From: Astrocystis sublimbata
Lineage: Eukaryota; Ascomycota; Sordariomycetes; Xylariales; Xylariaceae
DNA: 64,000 bases
Reading direction: 5' to 3'
Assembly (NCBI GenBank): GCA_022453515.1
Contig: JAJNNY010000001.1
Coordinates: 186,001-250,000, forward strand
Part shown: in pieces, positions 25,667 to 36,471 of the stretch
How positions within the stretch are numbered: the stretch's first letter is position 1
Layout: each line of letters starts with the position of its first letter
Program-made: the position numbers and the translations under genes
Notes under the pieces: model-generated
The model's database searches: none
What the model was told of the DNA's origin: nothing
What the model saw: the letters and a program-made list of their open reading frames with translations, nothing else

Positions 25667-26128
25667 ATGCAGTTCACTCTTGTTACCATCACCACCCTCG
25701 TCGGCATCGTCTCTGCGCAGACCTGGAACGATATTCCGGCTTGTGCCCAGCCCTGCATCGTTGACGCTGTTGCTGCGGTCACCGACTGTGGTGCTACTGA
25801 CTACCCGTGCATCTGTATGTCGAACTCTATCTCCTCGGCGAGCTCAAGCACATGATGGCCACCACACATGGAGATTCGACCAGCAGCTAATCTATGTCAT
25901 AGGCGCTGCTCGCGAAACAGTGCAAACAGAAGCCTCTTCATGCGTCATCTCCGCTTGCGGTCTGAGCACCGCTGTCGGCGAGGTCATACCTGCCGTCAAC
26001 GCTGCCTGCGACGCCATCGGTGAGTTAGGCCAAAGGCGATAATAACGGTTGTTTTGACATAGCCTATCGTCTCTTCAATGGGAAACATGGAAGCCGGATG
26101 AGCTAACATGAATAAACTAGGTGCTTGA
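25667..26128 (+). CDS. Small secreted CFEM-domain protein, 90 aa
   Basis: Exons 25667-25814, 25903-26019 and 26121-26128 give 90 residues. A signal peptide covers residues 1-17, ending V-S-A before Q18. The mature part has exactly eight cysteines in CFEM order: P-A-C-x3-C, D-C, D-Y-P-C-I-C (the second Cys is made across intron 1), S-C, A-C and A-A-C. The Asp of D-Y-P-C is placed like the iron-coordinating Asp of haem-binding CFEM proteins. Such proteins act outside the cell in haem uptake, adhesion or as effectors. No GPI signal is seen; the last exon codes only for the final residues Gly-Ala and the stop. The family call is very sure, the terminal micro-exon less so. Confidence 0.9.
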
Positions 26129-26503
26129 ATACCTTTCAATCATATCGTGCCAGTAGTATATTCACTTCGTTGGATGGTATGGCTTGATGGGGTCACGATC
26201 AGTGTTGAAGTATTACAGAATGCCAAGTTACTCGCTTATCGGGTTTTGGTCGTCAATACATCAACTACGAGAAGATCTTATAAAATAGTAAAATTGAACC
26301 TTTTGTTCCAGCGTAGACAACTTCCGATGGAATGGAAATCAGAATAGTGAACTGTATCTACGTGAACTCATCGTGGGGTGTGACGAACCACTAGGTAAGC
26401 GGGCATCCTACAAGATCTTCAGTACTGATATATAAATTAAATGACGCAAGAGTAATTAGTTTAATTATATATACAAGTCGAATGCCTTCGTGTCTTAGAC
26501 TAT
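26129..26503. other. AT-rich intergenic, 3' ends of two convergent genes
   Basis: A short AT-rich gap between the CFEM gene and the 777-aa coiled-coil gene, whose stop lies at 26504. Nothing else is recognised. Confidence 0.5.
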
Positions 26504-29096
26504 CTAAAAATCCGAAGCATCTGTGTTCTCCGACGCTGTCGCACCAACATCGTTCTGAAGAAGGGCAGCAGCGTCAGCCTGCTGTTGCTTCGCGCCCTCC
26601 AACACGGCGTCCTTGTCCGCTTTGTCAACGACCACGCCCCTCTTGGCCACAGTGTTTTCGATCAGCTGTGTATTCGCCACCGCCAAACGGGCCCGTTCCC
26701 GCAACCCTTTGAGGATCTCCTTCTGCTTGTCGTCGACAAGCTTCGCGACCGCTTTTGCCGAATCGGCTGTGTAAGTTGACAGCTCATCTTGGAGAGCGTA
26801 CATGGGGTCATTGCTCGCCGCACCCTTCGATAGCTTGGTGCAGAGATTGACGCCGTGGGCTATGTAATCTCGATGTACCATGCTATACATGCTCGAGATA
26901 TCCTTCAGAAGGGAGAAGTAGCCCTTAAGCTGCAGTGTCGACGTGTAAATGGTCTGCTTGGCGATATCGTCGACCTTGATTGCGCCATTGGCGAGGGCCC
27001 TCCTGCCTGCCTTGCCCATCTCGCGCACAAAGGTTTCGGCGCGGGGGATCACGATGTGGTCGATGACCGTTGACAACATGGTGAAGAACTGCTCCAGCTT
27101 GCCTATCTGGATAGCCAGGTCGACCAGGACCGAGATGCAGTCGTTCAGTACTGACTTGATCTCCTCGAGGGTCTCTCCAGTCGCCTGCAGACGCTTGAGC
27201 TTGGCCTCGATCTCAGCCATGGCAGCAGCCGTCTTGGCCTGTTTCGCAACTGCCGCGTCGAAGTTCGCTTGCGCGCCGTCGACCGCGCCTTGTGCGATGG
27301 TGACGCCCTGCATGGCTGAGTTGACCTGCGCAGTCTGCGCCGAGAAGTCCGGTTTGCCAATGTCGATCTTGACATTTCCGAATGGGTTTGGCACCGAGCT
27401 TGAACCCATCGCGGACGAGGCCGAGGTGAGAGCAAGAACATCAACTTGTGCTTGCTTCACGGCCTTCTTCCACTCGGCGGCGACATTGGGCTCAAGTTTG
27501 ATAGAGTTGTAGTTGGCTTGTTTGCCAAGGTGCGATTGCATATCATTGGCAACCTACCGCGATTCATTAGTTAATGACGAACACCCCAAGCAAGTCAGAG
27601 AGCGATTAAGTTGCACACTCACCTTGATTAGAGACGTGAAAACACCTATAAGCTTCTTGTTGGGTTCGGTGTTAGTCACGTCGAGTTTGGCTTGTTGTCC
27701 TTTGAGGTTGCCCAAAAAGAAACTCAATCCCTGAGGATTGGTATCTGTGGCGCCAGTTTCTGAGTCCTCGATGGGCTCTTTAAACTTGGACCAGTCAATC
27801 TCGCCAGCCTCGCCACCTAGAAACTGGTAGAAGTGGTTTATCAGATCTCGGATGGCGGCGGCGGCGGCATACGAAGGATCTTCGACCGCAGGCAGAGATT
27901 TCGGTGCTGTTGTCCCGTTGGATGGCGCACTGTCGCTTGCTGGTGTGGGAGGAACAAGTCCCGTGCCATTGAGTGCCCCCTGTTTGGCGGCATTGCCAGC
28001 AACACCGCCAGCAAGCTGGCCGATGGCACTCAGAGGGTTGGAAGCTGCCAGGACTGCGGGTAGAACGCCGGCCACGATACCCGGCAGCGCTTGAGTGAAA
28101 CCAGTCACGGCTCCCTGAATGACGGTAGCCCATGGACCCGGCACCTTTTCGATAGCGGAATCTAATCGCTGTTCAGCTTTAGCGAGTGATTTTTCTGCGC
28201 GCTTGACACCTTCCTTGGCGTCTTTGGCAGCATCGGTGGCAAATCTCTGCTCGATATTGGCCATCGCCTTGTCGATGGATATCGCATCCGTCTTGATGGC
28301 GGTGGCACCCTTTTGGTTTTCGGTGCACATGTGAAGCTCTCCAACCATCTTTCCCCATTTACTGAAGGCCTCTCGAATCTCTGAAGCGAGCTTGGCACAC
28401 TGCATCGTCTCTTGTCAGCAACTCCACGCTTGGAAGGTAGCACAACTTGGGATGGAAACACGGTCATGGGTATTACTCACCGTTTTGGCATCTGTTGAAA
28501 AGTCCTGTAGTGCATCTTGGAAATCCTCCAATGCATCCGAGTTCTGGGTACAGGGTCCAAGACGCTTAAAGACAAGATCAATCTGAAGGCGGGTTAGTAT
28601 CAACTCAATATAAGCCTTGATCACGTGGGCGACGGACCTTCTCTGCGGTGATACGTTGACTGGTGATCTGAAGAGCATCCATATTTCGACCCGCGATAGT
28701 GAAAGCTTCTCGCCCACCATTATCACAGACTGCGGCTTGTCGTAAGTATATAATCTAGGATTCATGTGCTCAGAATGACTTACCATCCACTAGACATCCT
28801 CTCAACGTGGGATTCTTCACATTTGTCAAGTAGACAAATCCCTGCCTGCCGTTCACAATGGGTACCACCTCAGACATCGAGATCTTTTCGGCAGCCGGAC
28901 TCGCAGCTGCTAACCAGCACGCACCCATAAGAGAGAGTGCCGTTGGAGCGGCACTAAGCAGCTCGCCCCATGAGAACTGGAAAAGTGTCGAGCCTTTCAA
29001 TTCGTCGACAAATTGATTTGACATCTTCCCGGCATACTGCTCTTGAAGAGCCTGTTTCTGGATGCGACTGACATCGTCAAGAGCTTCGGAGGCCAT
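26504..29096 (-). CDS. Large coiled-coil protein with hydrophobic hairpin segments, alpha-pore-forming-toxin-like (777 aa)
   Basis: Five minus-strand exons, 29096-28784, 28729-28638, 28582-28481, 28399-27623 and 27553-26504, sum to 778 codons. I took the ATG at 29096. A hydrophobic stretch lies at about residues 45-66. A charged helix near 215-255 is followed by an Ala/Gly/Leu/Val-rich segment at about 256-305, bounded by prolines, like the membrane hairpin between long helices in alpha-pore-forming toxins of the HBL/NHE/ClyA/Xax kind. Exon 5 is almost all amphipathic helix (Ala, Gln, Lys, Glu rich) and includes a second helical bundle region near 480-600. There is no signal peptide. It is transcribed away from a second coiled-coil gene, with a lectin gene beyond. 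The toxin-like role is inference from architecture; a structural coiled-coil protein is the alternative. Confidence 0.7.
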
Positions 29097-30150
29097 CTTA
29101 TCAGAGTTGAGTAATATCAATGATAGTGATTGGTAGATGCAAAAGAATTGGAACGATGGCGGTCATCTATGCCCTACCATGTAACAAGTGATGGGTTGGC
29201 CAGTGTTATATCATCGACTGCCACACATTTATATTCTAACCCAACCCTTGTCGCATCGATAACAACAAAATCATGACACGGTTATCTTCTATCATCTCGT
29301 GGTCCAGACTTCTGTTTTTCGCTTTCAGCTGGATTGCGTCGTCCAGTCCAGCTTGCATCTCCTTGTAAAAGAAACACATTCAAATGATTCTAAAGAAGGA
29401 TGCACAACTAGCTGAGTTCTTAGTGTCGCCTCGTGATGAGATAGAAATCGGTTCTAGACCATTCAGCTCGGTTACAGTTGTCATTAAGAAGTCGTTACAC
29501 AAGCAGCTGAAGTGTCTTAAGAGAAAACGTGACCTATCAAACGAATATAACGATCCAAGACTTTGGTTACTCACCCCAGCGCTGTAGCTGAAGGATTCAC
29601 CGTCGGCGTTTACGTCCCAACAATCGTGAAGCTATAGTCCAGCTGGTCTAGGGACATCAGTCTGATAGGGCTACAGTAGCGCAGCCGCAACGGACAATCG
29701 ATTCACCATTCTATGATCATTCGTCCGCTTTCAGCATAGTATAAGCCGGGGAAATCTATCTTAGGAAATAGTTCACTGCCAAATTGGTCTAGATATTCAG
29801 CTTGTTATCCGCGGACCGTCGGGTTGGGCCTAGATCGATCGGCTAGAGCCAGAGGCAGCTGAACAAAAGTCTAAGTACGATGCGCCAAGATCGCGGACGA
29901 CAATACGAAGCTTCGGGGGCTTTACTCCGGAAGGATACAGCTGTGAAGTCACAACTGACGAACATACAGTTGAATACTTATGAATCCAATCAATGCATGC
30001 GCTGTCGGATACGCTTGAGACGTGATGGCAGTCAAGTGATATATTGTTGACTCAATTGAGCGTAATTAGGACGAAATACAAGATCGCTCGGCATACTTCA
30101 CTATTTGCCACAATAATTAATTACACCAAAGGGCAATATTCTCGTGAGCC
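29097..30150. other. Shared divergent promoter region of two coiled-coil genes
   Basis: A 1054-bp gap between outward-pointing genes, so both promoters must lie here and joint control is possible. A 67-codon frame at 29384-29587 has no family features and is not called. No RNA gene or repeat is seen. Confidence 0.45.
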
Positions 30151-31348
30151 ATGTCGATGCTAGACGAACCACAAATCCGTGTTGACATTGATCCGTACGG
30201 AAGGAGAGGTATGTTCATCACCGCCGCTGCATACTCCAGTATTACCATGACTCATGACGAAACTCAGGCCAAATTCAAAGACATTTCTGGTATTTGGAGC
30301 ATGAATCGCAAACGTTACAACAGACCCTGACGGAAAAAATCAATTCGCTCAACTCTTTGAAGAATGACCAATACCAGAAAGTTCATGATGCCGCCCATAC
30401 TGCGTACGACTCCCTTGTCGCAGTCGTAGATTCCCTCTTGACACTGGAGAGCGGTGGCAGAAGGATCGCTCGTGTTGATAAAACCATCGTTGACAAACTG
30501 GAGCAAGTTGTTGCCAACTTCGCCAAACTGAGCGAAATTTCTAAACAGAACGCATGGGAACTCGGAGTTGGAGCAACTCAATGCATGGTGCTCGGCGACG
30601 GCGCCACCACTTTTGTGGGCGATCTTGATCTTCGCATGGTTACGCTCAACAGTCAGATATCGGGAATCTGGACAATCAAACAACAAGCGGACAATGATTT
30701 GAATTTCTTACAGCTCGAAGAGAGTGATCGAAGACGTGGCGTGGATCGTGCAAGGGATGGAAGAAATGTGAGTTGGCGGGAACTAGAAACTCGGCGAATG
30801 TAACTTACTGACATCTGTGAGCAAAGGATGGCGGAAACAAGTTTCTTGGGTTCTTTGATTCTGGTGTCATTGAACGACTTGACAGAGACGTCAGGAACGC
30901 GGAAAGCCGTCTGGCAGAGAACCAGCAACGCCAAAACCAGACCCGAGATAAGATCACAACGTATTACCAACTGACAATGTTCCACAAAAACGCGTCTGCC
31001 GCTATCGCAGGTATAAAAGATCAGGTCAAAGTTCTCGCAGCAGAGTTTGATACCGAGTTCAAGCGTGTAATTGACGCGCAAAAGGCAGAGGATCGACTCT
31101 GGGGCGGCCTCCTAGATCTGAGAAACAAGGTGCTGTCCTCAGACTTTGTATCCACAAGGGATAATTCTCTCCGGGTGATCCTGGAATTGTTGCAGCTTGA
31201 CGACGGTATCGACCTCAACCATGATTGCTTGGAGGCAGCGGAATTGAAGATCAAAGGCAAAGTGTGTGCAAGACTGGGGGATAATGCTGTCATTGAGCTC
31301 ACTGCCCCCATTCAATGCAGCTTGGAGGACTTTGTCACATCTCTTTAA
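30151..31348 (+). CDS. Coiled-coil protein, 359 aa, possible partner of the divergent pore-forming-like protein
   Basis: Exons 30151-30208, 30268-30767 and 30827-31348 give 359 residues. Both introns are 59 bp with good branch sites (CTTACTGAC in the second). The protein is nearly all helix. Heptad-like charged and Leu-rich stretches lie at about residues 25-180 and 200-300, the latter full of Gln, Asn, Arg and Glu. A G-G-N-K-F-L-G-F-F-D-S segment follows intron 2, and a D-L-N-H-D-C-L-E turn lies near the C-terminus. There is no signal peptide. Length and all-helical layout resemble the smaller subunit of two-component alpha-toxins such as XaxB, but I see no diagnostic motif, so that is inference. 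It shares its promoter gap with the 777-aa gene and converges on a lectin gene. Confidence 0.72.
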
Positions 31349-31766
31349 ATTTGATAGTTGACTTGGTTGTTTCTTTCCTATAAAATTAAAAGATTCCTCC
31401 TCATCTAATCATCTCACTTGCCGTATGCTCAGAACCTGATCACACTTAAAATTTTGCTCTCGTACGGAAGGTGATCAAAGTCACATACAATATACACTCA
31501 GTAGATAAGCACACTTTCTTTCGGTTCATGCAACAGCAAATCTATGAAACTCAAGTGAAGTGTAAATGGAAAAATTGAATGAAGGCGGATAGAGCCAAAT
31601 TGAAATAATTCTCGGTTGCTTATATATTTGCTGCTACCTCTCCGAAAACTAGTTCGTCGACAACATCCTAGACTGCGGACATCTTCCAAAAGTGATTTGG
31701 GTTACCTTGACCTTCTCCTCTCTGCCAAGCATGAACTTTTGTTCTGACTGTCCGTTAGTGAATTAT
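31349..31766. other. Convergent 3' region between coiled-coil and lectin genes
   Basis: About 420 bases hold the two convergent 3' ends. Part of it is AT-rich, with a TATAAAATTAAAAG run near 31380. No gene is recognised. Confidence 0.45.
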
Positions 31767-32445
31767 TTAGGGTCTGGTGAGTCTGTCTACATACCCATTT
31801 CCGGGACGGGCGCCGTCAAGATCTACGTAGGTAAAAGCAACAGCGCTTTGAATTCTATGCGTAGGTGTAAGAGAAGGAGTGAACCAAACACAGATATCCT
31901 AGGGGGTTGAACGTACAGAACAACCGCATCGTCTGACTGCTCCTGGCTTATAATGTACCAATGTGCGTTCGTGCTGTTACCACCGTTGTCCCAGCCGGTT
32001 ATTGCAGTTCCGTTTTCGCTGCGGCCACAATACAAATCCATGTAGGCTGCCATAATACCTTGATTAGCAACGTCGTCAGATATAGAGATGTAGCCTCGAA
32101 TGTCCCACCATGTCAGAGGGAGGCGGAGGGACACATACTACCAGATGACACATTTCGAATCTTCCAAGGTGACCAGGCTGCGCCTGGAGTCACCTTTTCA
32201 AGGTACCATTGTTGTGGCTCGCTTCCGTTTTGTTCCCATCCTTGGATTGTCGTTCCATTGTCTCTTTTGCCTGCGTTGAGATCTAACGCCGTGTTGGATC
32301 GGACACTGATGAACTTGACAGTTTTGCCGTGCCAGCGGTCAGGGATGAAATAGTCTTGCCTGTTGTCCATGACCCCAGCGGTGTTGTCAATCCCTATAGC
32401 AAGGTGAATTGACTCGTTAATCATGCGAAATGGATCGGTGTCCAT
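31767..32445 (-). CDS. Ricin B-type (R-type, beta-trefoil) lectin, about 190 aa
   Basis: Minus-strand exons 32445-32139, 32094-31917 and 31854-31767 give 190 residues. Two related repeats are visible. Each has D-N-G-T or E-N-G-T followed by x-I-x-G-W and then a Q-x-W-like end, Q-Q-W-Y in the first and A-H-W-Y in the second. This is the (QxW) beta-trefoil pattern, which binds sugars such as galactose or GalNAc. The donor GTACGT of intron 2 is strong; intron 1 is short (44 bp) and its exact donor is ambiguous (GTAGTA or GTATGT). The last exon and stop are the least certain part. There is no signal peptide, as in several cytosolic fungal defence lectins. It lies tail-to-tail with the 359-aa coiled-coil gene. 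Confidence 0.8.
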
Positions 32446-34654
32446 CCCTTGTGTTGTCCACTCAATGGTTAACCCCTTAAGGAAATTTCGAAGTGATTAT
32501 TTAAATATTACATTGTTATCTAGCTTTCAATTAACTAGTCGCTTATACTGTTGAGAGAACATTCAATCTAATTTTTTACAATGCTCTGTCTATTGCGCTT
32601 TTCGCCAATTGGCCGCCGTTTAAACCTCGTGAAAAGCCTTGGCCAAATTCCACGATATCAATAGTAGTCATTATTCGCTCCTTCGAGATTCTAGTTCTCC
32701 AGCTTCAGCTCCACTACCCCAGAGCCTAGATGTCGGATGAAATTTCAGCTAGTTTGGTTCATCCAGCAGAAAGTACCGTACCTATTTAGAACTTTCAGCT
32801 CATGTCATCGTTCAGCTGGAAGTGGAGGTGATCCACCATATCTTGTCATACCAAAAACAGTCTGGAGAGAGTTATCTAAGCAGCGGAGCCAGTCATTCCA
32901 GTTGATTGCTTTTGACGAGCGGGAGAAGGATCTGAACTAGTCCGATATGTCGTCCAATGTACGGCAATCTTAAACCCGGAGGTGATTCATGCACTTGTCT
33001 ACTCCGTACTGGTAACGAACTAGTGGCCTGTGGCGCGCACAAGCTTAGTCTGCGATAGCCATGTCAAGCTGAAGAAGTTGGCCTCGAACGGGCTGCTCAA
33101 GGTACCTGATCGATGTGGCGGAATATACCTGTATTCCCCTTAACCAGTAGTCCCTTCACCCCTTATCCTATCACTTGAAGTTCTAGATGCGCGAATTATC
33201 ACCACGACCGCCTCAACTGCTCATTGTCGAGCTTGGCGCAAATAGTTGCATACGTGTGTAGCTTCATGTTTTTACTATTTAGCTCTATTACGCAGTTGGG
33301 GCTACGCATTGGCAACGCCTTCCGGTGTTCCGGACAGCTTGATACCACCAGAGACACCCAATCGCATAGCGCAATAGCCAAGTATAGCTCGCTTTCGAAT
33401 TTAAGTGCAAAACCCCGCAGTCTGAGTAGAGAGGTCCACGCATAAGTGCAACTGTCTGCGTATCAGGAACTGCGCGATTGCAAACCAAACGTACGATGTT
33501 TGTTGTAGATCGTTCACCGAGGAAACACTGCAGTAGTAGAGCACAGGCGGGAACGCGGATGTACCATCCGCGGACACACCGATGCACTGACCACGAAAAT
33601 ACATCGTGGCCCGGACCTGGGCATGCTGGGCCCCTGAACTGTCAAATCCATGCAGGACGCATGGGCCTTGACACCCTTGCCAGCTCGAGACGGCAGGGAT
33701 CATTTCCCAATGGGGCTGCAGACAATGTCTACGATAAACAGCCGAATACCTCTGCTACGGCAGGGCTCAATCCAAGATTCCAACACTCCGATCCCCTGCT
33801 CGCCTGGCTTGCGTGGATTTATACTCCGTTCAACTCCGTGACCCAGCGACCGACTTGGACTTCTGTGGGACTACGATGCATTGGCCTGATTTGGACGACC
33901 AAGACACACAGAGCACGCAAAACGCTCGAGCTGTGTGCTCCACGGTTCTTATTTGCGCTTGTTTGTCTGCAACTCTCCTGCATACATGTCCGCGGGCCGT
34001 AGTATTTAGCTAGGTAGTAGTTGAGATAGTCAAATGCATGCGCGAAATGACTCGTATAAGTTTCACTTCCCATCCCGCCCAAGTATTCTACGTTTTACTA
34101 CGATCGATTTGAAACTGCCGCTATCCTCTCAATCAGGCAAGTTCACCATGGCTTCCCATCATGCCAATCCTCATTAGGAGTAGACCCAGAATTCTAGCAC
34201 GAATGGGAAACCTAACACGGAAGTGGACTGGCGAGGACTGGCTCGGCTGGTGCTTAGCCTCGGTCAAGATCCGGCGCATTTCTATTAGTCGAGTTGGAAT
34301 ATTCCATAGGCGAATTGAATAAGGTTACCAGTGCCAAGGATCTAGGTAGTTATCGTTTCGGTTGCCGTAGGTATTCTTCCATTGCTCATATCCAACAAAA
34401 TTGCGCGTAACTCCACCGGAGCCCATCGTCATTCACGGTAGTTGGATGGACGTTCAATTAAGACAAGGGTATACGGAGTATCTAGGTTGGCTGGCTCGGT
34501 AGGGTGATCTACGATCATGCCATGTTTCCCACCCCATGCAAGCGATCTGTGTATGCATTGCACGTATATGTACTAGAACACCCAGCCCACCCAAGTTTAG
34601 CCTCCCTTTGGTTCTGCTCGGTTCCTTCGACCGACGACGCCCTATGCTGCTTTT
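32446..34654. other. Intergenic, 2.2 kb, no gene recognised
   Basis: The left end is the lectin promoter. The rest shows several short open frames on both strands (for example 33478-34002 plus and 33401-33703 minus) with no family features and overlapping each other. No repeat or RNA gene is seen. Confidence 0.5.
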
Positions 34655-36471
34655 TTACGCGAGCTGATACTCTTGCACTATCTTCTCTGCGCAAGTCACG
34701 CCGGCAATGTAGGCTGCGGATTGGACATGCCCGCTGAGCAGAACGGGGAGGACGCTCATATCAGCCACACGGATGCCCTCGAACCCAATCAACTTGAACT
34801 CATTGTCCACCACGGCGTCGGCATCCCCACGCTTGCCCATCTTGAGCGTGCCGGTCATGTGCCAACTGGAACCAATAAATTGTCGCCAGTACTCAAGCAG
34901 ATCCTCGTCCGAGTCTGACTTGGGAATCGCCAAGCCCCCCACCGTGTCTTTCGCGAATGCTTCGGTATTTGTGACCTCCAAGACCTCGCGCAACGCCCTG
35001 ACGGCAACATGGCGATCGAAGGCCGTACCCAAGAACCTGGGGTTGAACTTCAGTGGCACGTTCGGGTTCGAAGACTGCAACGTGACCTCTCCACGGGCTT
35101 GCGCGTTGTAGTAGAAGACCAGGATACACGAGTAGTGTGTCTCGGGGGTGACGTGCGGCATGAAGTAGTGGACGGGGAAGTGGGTGATGACCTCGTAATG
35201 CGGAACTGTCTCTTTCATTAGAAAGTTCTGCTCGTCCTGGGGCAAGCCCTTGAATTCCGGCGAATGTTCCAAGCCATCAAGCTTTTTCCATCCGATAGCC
35301 AGCTCGGACGAGAATTTCGACCAGTTTCCTCTGCCATCCTTCTTCCACTGTTCGAGGGCGTCGGCCATCGCTTGGTCGTTGCCGTAGAATGACGGGCGCG
35401 AAGTGCTCCCCTCGGCCCGCTGGTGGACCAGGGGAACGAACATGTGGTCGCGGAAGTTTTGACCGACTGCTTTGACATCACGCACCACCGGGATGTTGTA
35501 CTCTTGCAGCTGCTCAGCTGGCCCAATACCAGAGTGCATCAAGATGCTGGGCGAGTTCAGTGAGCCTGCGGAGAGAATCACTTCTTTGGATGCGAAGTAG
35601 TTAGCTTCCTTCGCCTCAACACCAACGACCTTGGTGCCGTGCAAAATTACTCGCTGCACGGGCGAGTTGGTGAGGATGGTCAGGTTGTCAGGCTTAGGTG
35701 ACAGCAAATCACTGGCGGTTGAACGATAACCGCGCTGAGACGAGTTGATCACGGTTGAAATGCCAATGGGATCGCCTGAATTATGATCAGGATTCACCTT
35801 CCATCCCGCCTTCTCAAAGATATCAATCATCTCGGGGAAGTCATCTTCAAACTCTCCAGCATACTCGAGCTTTAAAGGGCCCGAAGAGCCGTGGTCCGAC
35901 GATTTAGGTGCGGCATACTTGGAGCTGATGCCTGCGGGTATCGAAGGATCGAAGTTCTCGAGCTCTTTGAAGCGTCGAAACATGTGTTCCCAGTTGAATG
36001 ATTGATCGCCAGCGATGCGAGCCCATTCCTCGTAGTCGTCCCTTGCACCTAGATTGTAGACACCGAAGTTGATGGCACTCGAACCACCGAGGCCGATACC
36101 ACGGTCGTAGGCGAGCTCTCGGTCCTTGCAGTCCTCCTGCGGTGTGGTCTTGTACCCCCAGTTCATAGCAGCGTTCATGAACGTCGTAAAACGTTGGCCA
36201 CTGACACGAAGGCTGGGGTCTGCATTGTCGCTTCCGGCTTCGATGAGTAGGACGGACGGCTTCTTTGATGACCTGGCAATGCCAGCCGCCGTCCCACAGC
36301 CGCCCGGGCCGCCTATCGACCGTTAGTTAGTATCGTTTTGTATTGTGAGTTCCTGAAACGAAACAAATCGAGAATCGAGAATCGGCGGCTCTTCGGCGGG
36401 CGTAAGCGCAAACAATGCCCTCGACTGAACGTACCTCCAACAACCACAAAATCGAACGTGTTTGATGCCAT
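34655..36471 (-). CDS. GMC oxidoreductase (choline/glucose dehydrogenase family, FAD)
   Basis: Two minus-strand exons, 36471-36435 and 36312-34655, give 564 residues. The FAD-binding loop V-V-V-G-G-G-P-G-G-C is formed exactly across the 122-bp intron. Then come L-L-I-E-A-G, the GMC signature region G-L-G-G-S-S-A-I-N, a second signature S-A-G-S-L-N-S-P-S-I-L-M-x-S-G-I-G-P, and the C-terminal catalytic pair H of S-S-W-H-M-T-G-T and H of S-G-H-V-Q. No signal peptide is visible, so it is probably intracellular. The family oxidises alcohols, aryl alcohols or sugars with FAD and often modifies secondary metabolites. The substrate cannot be told. All catalytic motifs are present and the length is typical. 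Confidence 0.94.
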
